Shown: one piece after another, positions 35,776-47,335 of the stretch
Layout of the letters: the number at the start of each line of letters is the position of its first letter
How positions within the stretch are numbered: the first letter of the stretch is position 1
Assembly (NCBI RefSeq): GCF_963082655.1
Contig: NC_081553.1
Span: 61,990,311-62,054,310 of the forward strand
Direction: 5' to 3'
Origin: Stomoxys calcitrans
Lineage: Eukaryota; Arthropoda; Insecta; Diptera; Muscidae
DNA length: 64,000 nucleotides
Translations under genes and position numbers: made by a program
Notes under the pieces: generated by a model
Seen by the model: the letters and a program-made list of their open reading frames with translations, nothing else
Told to the model about the DNA's origin: nothing
The model's database searches: none

Positions 35776-36749
35776 TCTGTTAGCTTTGCTCTTATATTCA
35801 CAAATTGCCATGTAAACATATATTCGCCATAGGGAAAATAATCCAAAAACTACCAATTGTCTGCAAACTTTTCGGGGCTTATGTCTGTTTTAAATGAAAT
35901 TATCACCAAGGGGCATTCCAAAATTTCGTTAGTATAAACCTTTTATTTTCATGTCATTCTCTCAACTATTTAGTTTTCTAAATTTTTTTTTTTTTTCATC
36001 TCTTAAACTTGACATTTTGCCTTGATTTTCCTTGCAATTCACATTTCATTATTTCCTCGTGCCAATGCGCCTCCCAACGACTAAAGTCCTTGAAAAGAGC
36101 TAACATTAAATTTCTAGAAAATAAATTAAATTTATTTTCTACAAAATCTCCCACAATTTTGTTGCCCAACCGAACATTCGTCTCACAAACACGGAGACAT
36201 AAAGATAGAGGGAAAAAAATTCTACGATAAACGCATATATAATCCCCAAATAAAAAAAAACAACTAACATTAGCTAACAAGCCAGAGAAGCGGGAACATT
36301 TGAAAAAAAAACCGAAAAATTTTAAGGCATCTATAGAAATGTGAAAGAGATGGAGACAACTCAAGGAAATTTTAGAAAACCAAAAAAAAAAAAAATATTT
36401 GGGTGTCGGCGTTCGTTTACGCGTTTACGCACGTGCTAAGTTCACATGGCAAACATTGTAATCGCACTTAAATGTTGTTGAATGTTGTTTATTTCTATGT
36501 CTTTGGTTGTTTTTTTCTATAAATTAGGTTTTTTAATTTTTATTCGTGTAGAGACAATTTAAAGACTTGACAGACAAACATTTTGAAAATTATCTAAGGG
36601 ATGTTCATGTTGTTAAACAAATAGGTTTAAATAGTTCTTAGTGGAGTGGATTTGAAATAAACTTTTTTTATTGGATTATATATAGAAGAATTTTTTTTAT
36701 ATATTAGAAAAAATACATTCATGGGAAGAAATAGAAACGTTTACCAAAA
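35776..36749. other. AT-rich tract
   Basis: No gene or repeat recognised; open frames at 35996-36364 show no motif. Confidence 0.55.
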
Positions 36750-38572
36750 TAAGTAAAAAGGCGTTAAATTCGGCCGAGCCGAACTTTGAATACCCACCAC
36801 CTCGGGTATATAAGTAAATCACCTCTCGTGATAACCAAATTTAGACCGATCTCAACCATAAACGACATGGATGTCCAAAAATCTAACATAAGTCACCGTC
36901 CTAAATTTCAGCGAAATCGGATTATGAATGTGCTTTTTATGGGGTCAAGACTTTAAATCGAGAGATCGGTCTATATGGCAGCTATATCCAAATCTGAACC
37001 GATTCGAGTCAAATTGCAGAAAAATGTCAAGGGGCCTAATTTAACTCACTGTCCCAAATTTTGGCTACATCGGACAATAAATGCGTTTTTTATGAGCCCA
37101 AAACCTTAAATCGACATATCGGTCTATTTGGCAGCTATATCTAAATCTGGACCGATCTGATCCAAATTAAAGGATATTGTCGAAGGGCCTAACACAACTC
37201 ACTGTCCCAAATTTCGGCGACATCGGACAATAAATGAGCCTTTTATGGGCCCAAAACCTTAAAACGAGAGATCGGTCTATATGAAAGTTATATCCAAATG
37301 TGAACCGATCTGAACCGAATTGTGGAAAAATGTCGAGGGGCTTAACCTCACTCATTGTCCCAAATTTCAGCGAAATCGGATTATGAATGTGATTTTTATG
37401 GGGCCAAGACTTTAAATCGTGAGATCGGTCTATATGGTAGCTATATCCAAATCTTAACTTATCTGAGCCAAATTGAAGGAGGATGTTGAAAGGTCTTACA
37501 CAACTCACTGTCCCAAATTTTGTCAAAGTCGGACCATAAATGCGCCTTTTATGGGCCTAAGACCCTAAATCGGAGGATCCGTCTATATGGCAGCTATATC
37601 CAAATCTGAACGGATCTGGTCCAAATTGAAGAAGGATGTCGACTGGCCTAACACAACTCACTGTCCCAAATTTCGGCTAAATTGGACAAGAAATGCGCCT
37701 TTTATGGGTCCAGAACCTTAAATCGAGAGATCGGTCTATATGGCAGCTATATCCAAATCTAAACCGATCCGAGCCAAATTGCGGAAAGATGTCGAGAGGC
37801 CTAACACAACTCACTGTCCCAAATTTTAACAAAATCGGATAATAAATGTGGTTTTTATGGGCCTAGGACCCTAAATCGAGAGATCGGTCTATATGGCAGC
37901 TATATCCAAATCTAAACCGATTCGAGCCAAATTGCAGAAATATGTCGAAGGGCCTAACTTAACTGACTGTCCCCAATTTCATCAAAATCGGATAATAAAT
38001 GTGACTTTTATGGGCCTAAGACCCTAATTGGTGGAACGGTCTATATGGGGGCTATATCAAGATATAGTCCGATATAGCCCACCTTCGAACTTCGTCTCCT
38101 TATGGACAAAAAAAGAATCTGTGCAAAGTTTCAGCTCAATATCTTTATTTTTAGAGACTGTAGCGTGATTTCAACAGACAGACGGACGGACGGACATGTC
38201 TAGACCGTCTTAGATTTTAACGCTGATTAAGATTATATTGGGTTGCCCAAAAAGTAATTGCTAATTTTTTAAAAGAAAGTAAATGCATTTTTAATAAAGA
38301 AATTAGAATGAACTTTAATCAAATATACCTTTTTTACACTTTTTTTCTAAAGCAAGCTAAAAGTAACAGCTGATAACTGACAGAAGAAAGAATGCAATTG
38401 CAGAGTCACAAGCTGTGAAAAAATTTGTCAACGCCGACTATATGAAAAATCCGAATTACTTTTTGGGCAACCCAATATATACTTCATAGGGTCGTAAATG
38501 GATATTTCGATGTGTTGCAAACGGAATGACAAAGTGAATATACTCCCATCCTTCGGTGGTGGGTATAAAAAA
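36750..38572 (+). mobile_element. Family C element, complete, with nested MITE
   Basis: Head at 36751 (AAGTAAAAAGGCGTTAAATT, TTCGGCCGAGCCGAA at 36769-36783, TACCCACCACCTCGGGTATA). About eight units follow with 'gagagatcggtctatatggc' and 'aacacaactcactgtcccaa'. The tail tract (GACAGACGGACGGACGGACA) is at 38177. The tail block is split by the MITE at 38238-38475, then resumes 'acttcatagggtcg' and ends GGTGGTGGGTATAAAAAA at 38572. Confidence 0.92.
38238..38475 (+). mobile_element. MITE copy 3, nested in a C-element tail
   Basis: TA at 38236-38237 and 38476-38477. The uninterrupted tail elsewhere reads 'gatcaagaatatatatactt'; here it is cut at the TA-rich stretch. Same orientation as copy 1. Confidence 0.93.
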
Positions 38573-38929
38573 GAATTTCGGAAATCGAACCACAAATGAA
38601 GATTTGGAAGCCCGAACAATTTTTTGAAATGCCGATGTGACCAAACTCACGGCTTTGCCAAGTATCGCTCGGAACACCTAAGGCCTTGAAATTTTGCACA
38701 TAATCACGATAACCCCTCAACTCCTATCATTTCAAATTTCACCTCTGGTCGTTCTTTTTTACTATTTTTTTTACTATTTTTTTCGATTCTAATCCACTGT
38801 CGTCATCCAACCAGAATATGGTCCAGATAGACCAATCTACCATATAGACCAATCTGTCGATTTAGGGTCTTAAGGCTCCAAAGGCCTCTTTCAAGAAGGC
38901 AAAAAGAGAGGTTAGTTTATATGTGGGGG
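38573..38929. other. Unassigned tract with short repeat fragments
   Basis: 38808-38890 resembles an inverted E-type unit ('gaccaatctgtcgatttagg'). The phrase around 38640-38715 partly resembles 30110-30180. No gene is recognised. Confidence 0.45.
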
Positions 38930-39777
38930 ACTGATTCATGCCATAATAAACACGTATGTGTTTATTATGGCAAAATTTCAGACAAATCGGATAAGAATTG
39001 CGCCCTCTAGTGGCTCAAGAAGTCAAGATTCAAGATCGGTTTATATGGTAGCTATATCAGGTTATGAACCGATTTGAACTTTGTTTGGCACAGTTGTTGA
39101 CACTCATAATAAAATACGTCATGCAAAATTTCAGCAAAATCGGATAAGAATTGCGCCTTCTAGTGGCTCAAGAAGTCAGGATTCAAGATCGGTTAATATG
39201 GCTGCTATATCAGGTTATGAAGCGATTTGAACCATACTTAGCACAGCTGTTGGAAGCCACAACGAAACAGGTCGTGCAAAATTTCAGCCAAATCGGAGAG
39301 GAATTGCGCCCTCAAGAAGCTCAAGAAGTCAAGACCCTAGATCGGTTTATATGACAGCTATATCAGGCTATGAACCGATGCGAAACATACATTGCACAGT
39401 TGTTGGAAATCATAACAAAACACGTCATGCCAATTTTAAGACAAATCGGATAAGAATTGCGCCCTCTAGCGGCTAAAGATGTCACGATCCATGTTCGGTT
39501 TATATGGCAGCTGTATCAAAACATGGACCGATATGGCCCACTTACAAGCCCAACTGACCTACACTAATAAGAAGTATTTGGGCAAAATTTCTTTATTCCT
39601 TCGAACGTTTAGGTGCTTTCGACAGACGGACGGACGGACATGGCTAGATCGACATAAAATTTCATGACGATCAAGAATATTTATACGTTATGGGGTCTCA
39701 GACGAATGTTTCGAGTAGTTACAAACAAAATGACAAAGTTAGTATACCCCCATCGTATGGTGGAGGGTATACAAATA
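38930..39777 (+). repeat. Family A array with tail
   Basis: Units have 'gcgccctctagtggctcaag' and 'gatcggtttatatgg'. A GACAGACGGACGGACGGACA tract is at 39621 and the tail ends GGAGGGTATACAAATA at about 39777. The left edge is a perfect 14-bp inverted repeat (38940-38971) instead of a head. Confidence 0.82.
38940..38971. repeat. Perfect 14-bp inverted repeat
   Basis: GCCATAATAAACAC, four bases GTAT, then GTGTTTATTATGGC. The left arm is A-unit sequence ('accatattaaacacgt' elsewhere); the right arm is its snap-back copy, after which normal A-unit sequence resumes. Confidence 0.9.
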
Positions 39778-39794
39778 AATTTAGATAATGAACA

Positions 39795-39860
39795 TATCCC
39801 TAGCGGTGGGAAGCCAAAGTTCATTACAGTCGAACTTCACACGTTTTTACTTATTTGCTT
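39795..39860 (-). repeat. Head fragment of a modular element, inverted
   Basis: GCGGTGGGAAGCCAAAGTTC ... CGAACTTCACACGTTTTTAC matches the inverted head of A/C/E elements ('ggtggtgggtatccaaagtt ... tttttacttg'). Confidence 0.55.
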
Positions 39861-40236
39861 TCAAATTAATTATCAAAATTTTGCTTAATTTTTGTTTTTC
39901 ATATAAATTTGTTGATTATGCCTCCCATCGTTTACTTTGGTATATTACTAAGACTCACTTTGTGAAAATAAATTTTTTTTGAAACGTCATCGTTGACTCA
40001 ATATGACTAATCATTGCTCGTTGCGAGTGGGGTGTATGAGAATTAAAATACATAAATCCATTGTGAATCATAAAATCTAAGAGACAAAATTTATGAGTTT
40101 GTTCTATATTACATATTGATAGATAAATTATATACATGTTTTAATTTTTAGGCAATAAATTTCACATTTTATTGATGAAATTAAAAATCGATACAACGAA
40201 CTAGTTAACGCAGACACACCAAAACAAATGAACATA

Positions 40237-41878
40237 CAGCGGTCAAAAAAAGTATTCATCATTAGCAAAATTGATAATAAATTCACTTATTTTGGGTAAT
40301 TGAAGAAAATTTAAAGTAAACAAATAATGCAGTTTTATGCAATAGTTTATTTTTCGTAATATGTTTTAAAATAAATTCAAAAAATAAATTTAATTAGCGA
40401 AAAAAATGCAATTTTATATAATAACACCAAAAACAGAACAAAAAAAGTATTCATCATTGATGTGCTATCATCAAAGTCAAATTCAAATATTATTTGGGAA
40501 TCCCCCTTTTCTGTTTTATTTAGTAAAGGAGGCTTTGCCCTTGACAGCAAATATTTAATTTCATTGAAAATATAGTTTTTGTCAAAATGGGTCGTAAGCA
40601 AAACGAGGTTTCTGATGAGGTAAAAGTTTTGATAATAAAACACCACAGGAATGGTTTAACTCAAAAAACTATCAGTGAAATATTAAATAGACCACGATCT
40701 ACTATACAATCCATCATCAGAAAGTGGACAGAAACGAAAACTGTTGACAATAAACCAAGATCTGGTCGACCAAAAGCACTTTCAGTTGGAGATGTGCGTT
40801 GGCTAGTGCGGCAAGTTCAGAAAACTCCGAAGACAAATGCGACCATTCTTCGTAAAAACACTATGGAATATTTAGGGAAGGAAGTTACTACACAAACAAT
40901 TCGAAATACACTCAAAAGGCATAGTTACAGAGGAAGAACTGCACGTAAGAAGCCCTTTATAAATAAAATAAACCGAGTGAAAAGGCTAAACTTCGCAAAA
41001 ATGTATGTAAAACAGCCCGAATCATTTTGGAAAACAGTCATTTTTGCAGACGAGAGCAAGTTTAATCTTTTTGGGTGCGATGGAAAGGTCATAGTGTACA
41101 GAAAACCAAATACAGAGCTTGAAGAACGAAACACAGTTGCTACTGTAAAACATGGTGGAGGTGGTTTAATGGTTTGGGGGTGTATGGCGGCTTCAGGAGC
41201 GGGAAATCTTGAAATTATTAATGGAGTAATGGATCATAAGTATTACATTGACATTTTAAAGAGGAATTTAAAAGATAGTGCTGTAAAACTTGGGCTTGGT
41301 AATAACTTTCAATATTATCAAGATAATGACCCCAAACATTCTGCTTTAAATACCAAGATGTGGATGCTGTATAACTGCCCCAAAGTCATTAAAACTCCTC
41401 CTCAAAGTCCCGACTTGAACCCAATTGAACATCTTTGGGAACATCTCGAACGCAAATTGAGAACGCGCAATTTTTCGAGCAAGAGTCAAATACAACAGGT
41501 GATAATGGAGGAATGGACTAATATAGACCAAAATATAACCGCTAAATTAGTCCAATCGATGTCAAACCGTTTAAAAGAAGTTATAAGACGCGGTGGTCGA
41601 ATAACAAAGTATTAATTTTTTTAAATTATGTTATTTATTTTTTTGTTTTTTTGCAATGATGAATACTTTTTTTGTTTAATTTTTTGTGTTCAGCTGTAAA
41701 ATGGCCCTTTTTGTTCCAATAAATACTATTTTTTTTCTTTAAAAACAATGAAATTGTGTACATATATATCACACAAGCACTACTGCATCATTAGTTTAAT
41801 ATGTTTTTATTCCAATTGTCTTTTGTAGACTTATTAAAAAAAAAAACATTGAATGATGAATACTTTTTTTGACCGCTG
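40237..41878 (+). mobile_element. Complete Tc1-like transposon with IR/DR ends
   Basis: A 1642-bp element flanked by TA at 40235-40236 and 41879-41880. The outer ends are inverted repeats starting CAGCGGTCAAAAAAAGTATT. The 20-mer CAAAAAAAGTATTCATCATT occurs at 40244-40263 and 40439-40458, and inverted at 41655-41674 and 41852-41871, all four identical. The outer-inner spacing is 195 bp on the left and 197 bp on the right. This IR/DR layout, with two transposase-binding sites per end, is known from Sleeping Beauty, Minos, Paris, S and Bari-type elements. Sequence between the sites differs on the two sides, so only the sites are conserved. The single gene inside is open. Confidence 0.95.
40587..41615 (+). 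CDS. Tc1-like DD34E transposase, apparently intact
   Basis: A 342-residue protein, the usual size for Tc1-family transposases, which cut and paste their own element at TA sites in the nucleus. The N-terminal part (about 8-47) looks like the first helix-turn-helix, followed by SGRPK at 59-63 (the GRPR-like hook between the two DNA-binding subdomains) and a second helix-turn-helix (about 68-115). The catalytic triad is complete: D155 in FADESKF, D246 in QDNDPKHS and E281 in SPDLNPIEHLW, with exactly 34 residues between the last two. A glycine-rich patch (HGGGGLMVWGCM, 189-200) is typical. The start is preceded by CAAA, a good fly start context. A possible poly(A) signal AATAAA lies at about 41720. 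No frameshift or stop is present, so the protein may be active; activity is inferred only. Confidence 0.96.
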   Translation: MGRKQNEVSDEVKVLIIKHHRNGLTQKTISEILNRPRSTIQSIIRKWTETKTVDNKPRSGRPKALSVGDVRWLVRQVQKTPKTNATILRKNTMEYLGKEVTTQTIRNTLKRHSYRGRTARKKPFINKINRVKRLNFAKMYVKQPESFWKTVIFADESKFNLFGCDGKVIVYRKPNTELEERNTVATVKHGGGGLMVWGCMAASGAGNLEIINGVMDHKYYIDILKRNLKDSAVKLGLGNNFQYYQDNDPKHSALNTKMWMLYNCPKVIKTPPQSPDLNPIEHLWEHLERKLRTRNFSSKSQIQQVIMEEWTNIDQNITAKLVQSMSNRLKEVIRRGGRITKY

Positions 41879-42004
41879 TATACATCAGCCTTTGTTTAAA
41901 ATCAATAAAAAATATACGCCGTTCAAGTTATTCGCATTTAGATTAAACTCGAAATCAAGGAAGACAAAGGTAAAGGTTTTACGAATTGGAAATGCAGTGC
42001 GAAA

Positions 42005-42674
42005 TGTAAAATCGAATAATAATTGCGCCCTCTAGAGGATCAGAAAGTCAATTTGGGAGATCGATTTAAATGGCAGCTATATCAGGTTATGATTCGATTT
42101 AGACCATACCTGGAACAGTTGTTGCAGGTCATACTAAAACGATATGTGACAAATTTCAGCCTAATCGGATAAGAAATTGCTGGGCTCTGGAAGCTCAAGA
42201 AGTCTAATCGGAAGATCGGTTTATATGGCATCTGAATCAGGTTGTGGACAGATTTTGACCATATTTGCACAGTTGTTGGATGTAATACCAAAACGTTATG
42301 TGCCAAATTTCAACCAAATCGGATAAGAATTGCGGCCTCTAGAAGCTCAAGAAGTCAAGACCCAAGATAGGTTTATGTGGCAGATATATCAAAGCATGGA
42401 CCGATTTCGCCCATTAACAATCCCAACCGACCTACTCTAATAAGAAGTATTTATACAAGATTTCAAGCGCTTAACTTTACTTCTTCGAAAGTTAGCGTGC
42501 TTGCGACAGAGAGATGAACGGACGGACATATGGACGTTTATGGCTAGATCGACTTAAATTATCATGACTATCATATATATATACTTTTTTAGGGTTTAGA
42601 GACATATTATGAGGTGATAGAAACGGAAGGGCGAATTTAGTATGCTCTCATCCTATGGTGGAGGGTATAAAAAT
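42005..42674 (+). repeat. Family A fragment with tail
   Basis: About three units ('gcgccctctagaggatcaga'), a degraded tract near 42505-42535 (AGAGATGAACGGACGGACAT) and a tail ending GGAGGGTATAAAAA at 42674. Confidence 0.78.
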
Positions 42675-42682
42675 GGTATGGC

Positions 42683-42837
42683 AGCCATGTAAATACTTCT
42701 CCCCAAAGAGGTGCAACATTGCGGCAGGCCGTTCGGACTCGGCTGTAAAAAGGAGGTCCCTTATCATTGAACTAAAACTTGAATCGGACAGAACTCATTG
42801 ATATGTGAGAAGTTTGCCTATGTTCCTTAATGAAATG
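42683..42837 (+). mobile_element. SINE fragment lacking its tRNA-like head
   Basis: CAAAGAGGTGCAACATTGCG, TTCGGACTCGGCTGTAAAAA and 'gtgagaagtttgcctatgtt' match the body and 3' part of other SINE copies in forward orientation. Confidence 0.72.
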
Positions 42838-43848
42838 TTACAAACAGAAAAACAAAATTAAAATACACCAATCCTATGGTGATTGGAGAAGCAAGTAAAA
42901 CGGCGTTAATTTCGGCCGGACCAAACTTTGGATACCCACCACATCGGGTATATATACAAACCACCTTTCGTCAGAATCCGGTGAAAAATGCATAATCTAT
43001 GCCTCCACAGCAGCTTTATCGAAATATGGTTCGAGTTGAACCAAATTCGGATACTGAAACGGGGAGATCGGTCTATATGGCAGCTATATCTCAATCTGAA
43101 CCGATCTGGGCCAAAGTGCAGAAAGTTGTCGATGAGCCTAACACAACATAAGCCTTTTATGGGTCCAAAACCTTATATCGAGAAATCGGTCTATACGACA
43201 GCTATATTCAAATCCGAACCGTTCTGTATCATAAAGCAGAAAGATGTCGAGGAGCCTAACTTAACTCACTGTCCCAAATTTCGGCGAAATCAGACAATAA
43301 ATGCGACATTTATGGACCCAAAACCTTAAATCGAGAGATCGGTCTATATGGCAGCTATATCCCAATCTGAACCGATCTGGGCCAAAATGCAGAAAGTGGT
43401 CGATGGGCCTAACACAACTTACTGTCCCGAATTTCGACTTAATCGGACAATAAATGCGACTTTTATGGGTCTAAAAACCTTACATCGAGAGATCGGTCTA
43501 TACGGCAGCTATATCCAAATCTGGACCGATCTGAGACAAATTGCAGAATAATGCTGAAAGGCCTAACACAACTCACTGTCCCCAATTTCGGCTAAATCCG
43601 ACAATAAATGCGATTTTTATGGGCCCAAGACCTTAAATCGAGAGATCGGTCTATATGGCAGCTATATCCAAATCTGGACCGATCTGAGCCAAACTGCATA
43701 AAGATGTTGAGGAGCCTAACTTAAATCACTGCCCCAAATTTCGACAACATCGGACAATAAATGCGCCTTTTATGGAGTCACAACCTTAAATCGAGCGATC
43801 GGTCTATATGGCAGCTATTTCCCAATCTGGCCCGATTTGGGCCAAAAT
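42838..43848 (+). mobile_element. Family C element with head, preceded by a stray tail hairpin
   Basis: 42838-42890 is a short tail remnant ('gttacaaacagaaaaac', 'ccaatcctatggtgattgg'). The C head begins at 42892 (CAAGTAAAACGGCGTTAATT) and five to six units follow. No tail is present: the array breaks off at a SINE 3' fragment. Confidence 0.8.
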
Positions 43849-43915
43849 TTAGAAGTTTGCCACTGTTCCTTAGTGGCATGTTGATGGGCAAGATTTACAT
43901 TTGCATAATTGCTTC
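43849..43915 (+). mobile_element. SINE 3' end fragment
   Basis: AGAAGTTTGCCACTGTTCCT, 'tagtggcatgttgatgggca' and 'agatttacatttgca' match the 3' part of the SINE at 61957-62010 in inverted orientation. Confidence 0.6.
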
Positions 43916-46484
43916 GATACGTTTACGATACATTTGTTCTACATTTACACTACATTTTGTCCATAGTGTTGTGATGGGACTTTGAACACAGTTGTGGCGG
44001 GTATGGTTCAAATCGATTTTTAACCTGATATAGCTCAACCGATTGGAAGGTTCAATTTTGACAGATTTGCCAGAAATTTCCATTCAACTTAGTTGATTTG
44101 CGAAGCAGGATCCGTGGAGATGAATTCCCAAGATTCAGCCCGACAGGACTTGGCTCGTTTTGACTTGGTTTCTTTCTTTTAGACATTTTGTTTACCACTA
44201 CACTTAAATTATTAATTATTTCTTATATTTCCAGTCGCCTTTTTGTATAAGAGAGTATCTAAGTTTCTTGTTAGAGGAACAAAACTATTGCAGTAACCTT
44301 TATAGGGTATTCGTGATAATTTTCAAATTTAAAATTTTTGCATATTTCTATTAAAATCTATCATACGCTCCACTGATCGGGGGGTGGATTTAAAATTAAT
44401 AAAAATCATACGCCCCGGTGGTCAACAAACAAATAAACAAATTTCCAAGCAAAATTCCTGCTAGAAAAAACAGCCATAAATAAAAAGGCCATTCTATATT
44501 TATATCCAACATCTTATGGAAAATATTTAATAACAGTTTTTGCCATCAAATATTTTGCTCACTCTCTCTCTCTCTCTCTAGGCAGCTAAAGGCGAGATAA
44601 AAACAAATACGAATATGGTGATTTGACATTCCCAGCATGCCATGTATGATTGGTTACAAACATATCCGAGGAATATTGGGCTTTAAAACCTCAAAGGGAG
44701 TATTTAGGGGAGATTTAATTGTGTAAACTATAGGCATTAAATGATGATTTGGTTGTTTGTTTTGTTTCGGTTGTTTTTTGCACATATTGCGATTTTACAA
44801 TGTGATGATTTTATGGATTCTTTTTTTTCTCTTGTTATGGTTTTTTTTGTGTGTCAAACATTTTCACAGAATACTGCAGCTTGTCAGGTGTTATTTTCAT
44901 ATTTTATCATATCACACACACAATCTGCGGTGTCACTTTTATTGAGATAATATCATAAGGCTGCTACTGTTGCTGCTGATGTCAAAGGTGTCAAGAAAAA
45001 TTGATGAGCTTTGGGGCTTTGTTTTATTTGGGTATATTAATATTTATAATGATTTTTGGCAAATTTTGTTATTTGGTACGGTTTTCACGGGTGTTTTTGT
45101 GTATTTTAGAATTTTTGTTGTAATCTTGGTATAAGCACTTGGGTGTTTTTTGAGATATTTAGTGTAAACTTGTTGCTTGATTTGTTTGTTTTTCTTTGTT
45201 TTGGCGATATGTAATTTTCCTTTGTTTGTTGTTGTTTTTTTGTCGGTTTATAACAGTGTAAATAATTTTATATAAAAATTTTCCTTCGACATTTTTGATT
45301 TCACAATTTTTTTTAAAAAAAAAAAGAAAATCGAAAATTGCCACGAGCAAATTAGCTTTTTCCTTGCCTTAACGCTCACTCACTCAAGAACTGCGAACGT
45401 ATGTTTCGAATATGTTTATATTTTTTTGCGAAACCCCAAAGAAAATAGCAACACTTCCTCAACGTCCTCCTCCACTTTCCGCTGCTGCTGCTGCTGTAGA
45501 TCCTCCTTTGCCACCACCAGCACCGCTCCGCTACCACCTGCTAACAGCGGAGAGCTCTATTTTTCATCGACCAGAAATCGTCCAAAACAAATTTACTGGC
45601 TAATGCCACAATTGCTGACACTTCTCCACAGCAGGCGAACACAAGAAAGAAACCAAAGAAAAAAAAAAAAACAAAATTTTCTTCATCTAGCATTTGGCAC
45701 CCTTTTCAATAGATGGTGAATAGATAATTTCATTTAAGAGATCTATTTCCAATATTAAGAGCTTTTTTCGAGTGACTTTTGATGAGTGGATTTCCCATGG
45801 AGATGGGACATTGAAAGCGATAATCATTGCCTTCATTAGCCAGATCATTATCATTAGCAACCCCCACCCTCCCCGCCTCAAAGACTCATTATGATGTTAG
45901 AGACAAATTGGCCTCATGTGGAAAAACGATTTATACCCCACGTCTTCTACCTGGCCCGCTCCCCTTTTCCTCCAATGCCACATTTATGGTTGTGATGACT
46001 AACAATTAATGCTGTCTACGATACTTTACAGTTCGCTTTGCACCTCTTCAACTGCCAACAGGTGAAGAGGCCCCAAATCACCACTGCATTAAAATATGTC
46101 TCACTGTATGTCGCCGCAAATATCGGTCCATTAACAACAACTTTTTTCATTCAAGCATTTGGTTTTGTTTCTTCTTCTCTCAGGTTTTTTTGGGAATAAA
46201 TGTTTGAGATGATCACAAATTTCCATTGTAATTTGTTTCGACGAAAAAAGGTGAAACGCTGAAATATTTACGCTTGATGTTAAATGTCTTAATTTTTCAT
46301 TTTTCGTATATTTTCTTGCCTCAATGAGGTGCATTAATAATATCTTAATCATGCTGTGTTGGTGTTGCATCGAATGCAAAAAATGATTAAGTCTAAATGT
46401 AATGAAATGCAATCATATTTATCGTCGTGATAAGTGTTTGTGGCATTATTAAAAAAAAAAAAAAATCTGAAAAATGTTGCCTGC
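43916..46484. other. Mostly unassigned AT-rich tract
   Basis: Contains a short inverted A-unit fragment near 43985-44045 ('aacctgatatagctc'), a CT run at about 44561-44579 and a GCTGCTGCTGCTGCTG stretch at 45481-45496. Open frames in this stretch show no conserved motif and I do not call a gene. Confidence 0.5.
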
Positions 46485-47110
46485 CAAGTTTGCTGGGTAC
46501 ACGAGTCAGAATGTACAGGAAATTCTACCAATGAACCAAAACCGATGGCTTTGGTGCAGGCACATCTTCCTGCAGACATAAAGAAGGAAATCTGAACCAG
46601 ATAGCATGCTGAGGATATGGAAAGAACATTTTACCCAACTGCTAGTGTCCGACGTTGGCGTCGAAGAGGATACCGCAGAACCAATCAATGATGATGGTAT
46701 AGAATGTATACCTCCTAGTCAGAATGAGGTCCAAGTAGCAGTGACCCGACTAAAGAACAGCAAGGCAGCAGGAGCCGACGGGTTACCCGTTGAACTATTT
46801 ATAGAAAGAAAATCTTGTCAAACTGCTAGTATCCGACATGGGCGGCGAAGAGGATACCGCAGAACCAATCCCTGATGATGGTATAGAATGTTTACCTCCT
46901 AGTCGGAATGAGGTCCAAGTAGCAGTGAACCGACTACAGAACAGCAAGGCAGCAGGAGCCGACGGTTTACCCGTTCAACTATTTATGGAAAGAAAATTTT
47001 GTCCAACTGCTAGTATCCGACGTGAGCGGCGAAGAGGATACCGCCGAACCCATCCCTGATAATAGTATAGAATGTCTAACTCCTAGTCAGAATGACTAGG
47101 AGCCCCCTCT
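46485..47110 (+). pseudogene. Second LINE family: N-terminal RT region with internal 184-bp tandem repeats
   Basis: A plus frame reads MLRIWKEHFTQLLVSDVGVE, then LKNSKAAGADGLPVELF, the start of a non-LTR reverse transcriptase of a different family from the LOA-like one. The segment with SDVG...KAAGADGLP is repeated: the phrase GCTAGT(G/A)TCCGAC starts at 46641, 46825 and 47009, giving two intervals of 184 bp and about 2.5 copies. Because 184 is not a multiple of three, each copy is in a different frame and the protein is destroyed. The upstream part (46500-46600) matches the minus-strand fragment at 58511-59080. The clade is not assigned. Confidence 0.85.
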
Positions 47111-47212
47111 CGACAGACGAAGAAGACTCTAATACGGTGGTACACGCAAAACGAGAAGAGAACTTTCCTATAGCTCTTAAAAAATTAGCCTTTACAAAGG
47201 GATTCCTCTAAT

Positions 47213-47335
47213 GCTGACACAGCATTAGTAGGGGGATAACTATCGCTGAAATTTTTTCTGATGTTCACGCTGAGGTTTGAACCCAGTCGATCAGCGTCAT
47301 AGGCGGACTTGCTCACCTCTGCACCAGGGTTGTCG
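47213..47335 (-). mobile_element. SINE fragment with tRNA-like head
   Basis: On the minus strand: head with GTGCAGAGGTGAGCAAGTCC (A-box region), GGGTTCAAACCTC (B-box), then 'agcgatagttatcccc' from the body. Truncated at its 3' end. Confidence 0.7.

Noticed and set aside
40377..40646. Minus-strand 89-codon frame overlapping the Tc1 element
   Set aside because: Lies over the 5' region of the transposon and the start of the transposase gene on the other strand; no motif.
45412..45719. Proline/serine/cysteine-rich frames around the GCTGCT run
   Set aside because: Triplet repeat composition gives open frames in more than one register; no conserved domain or start context.
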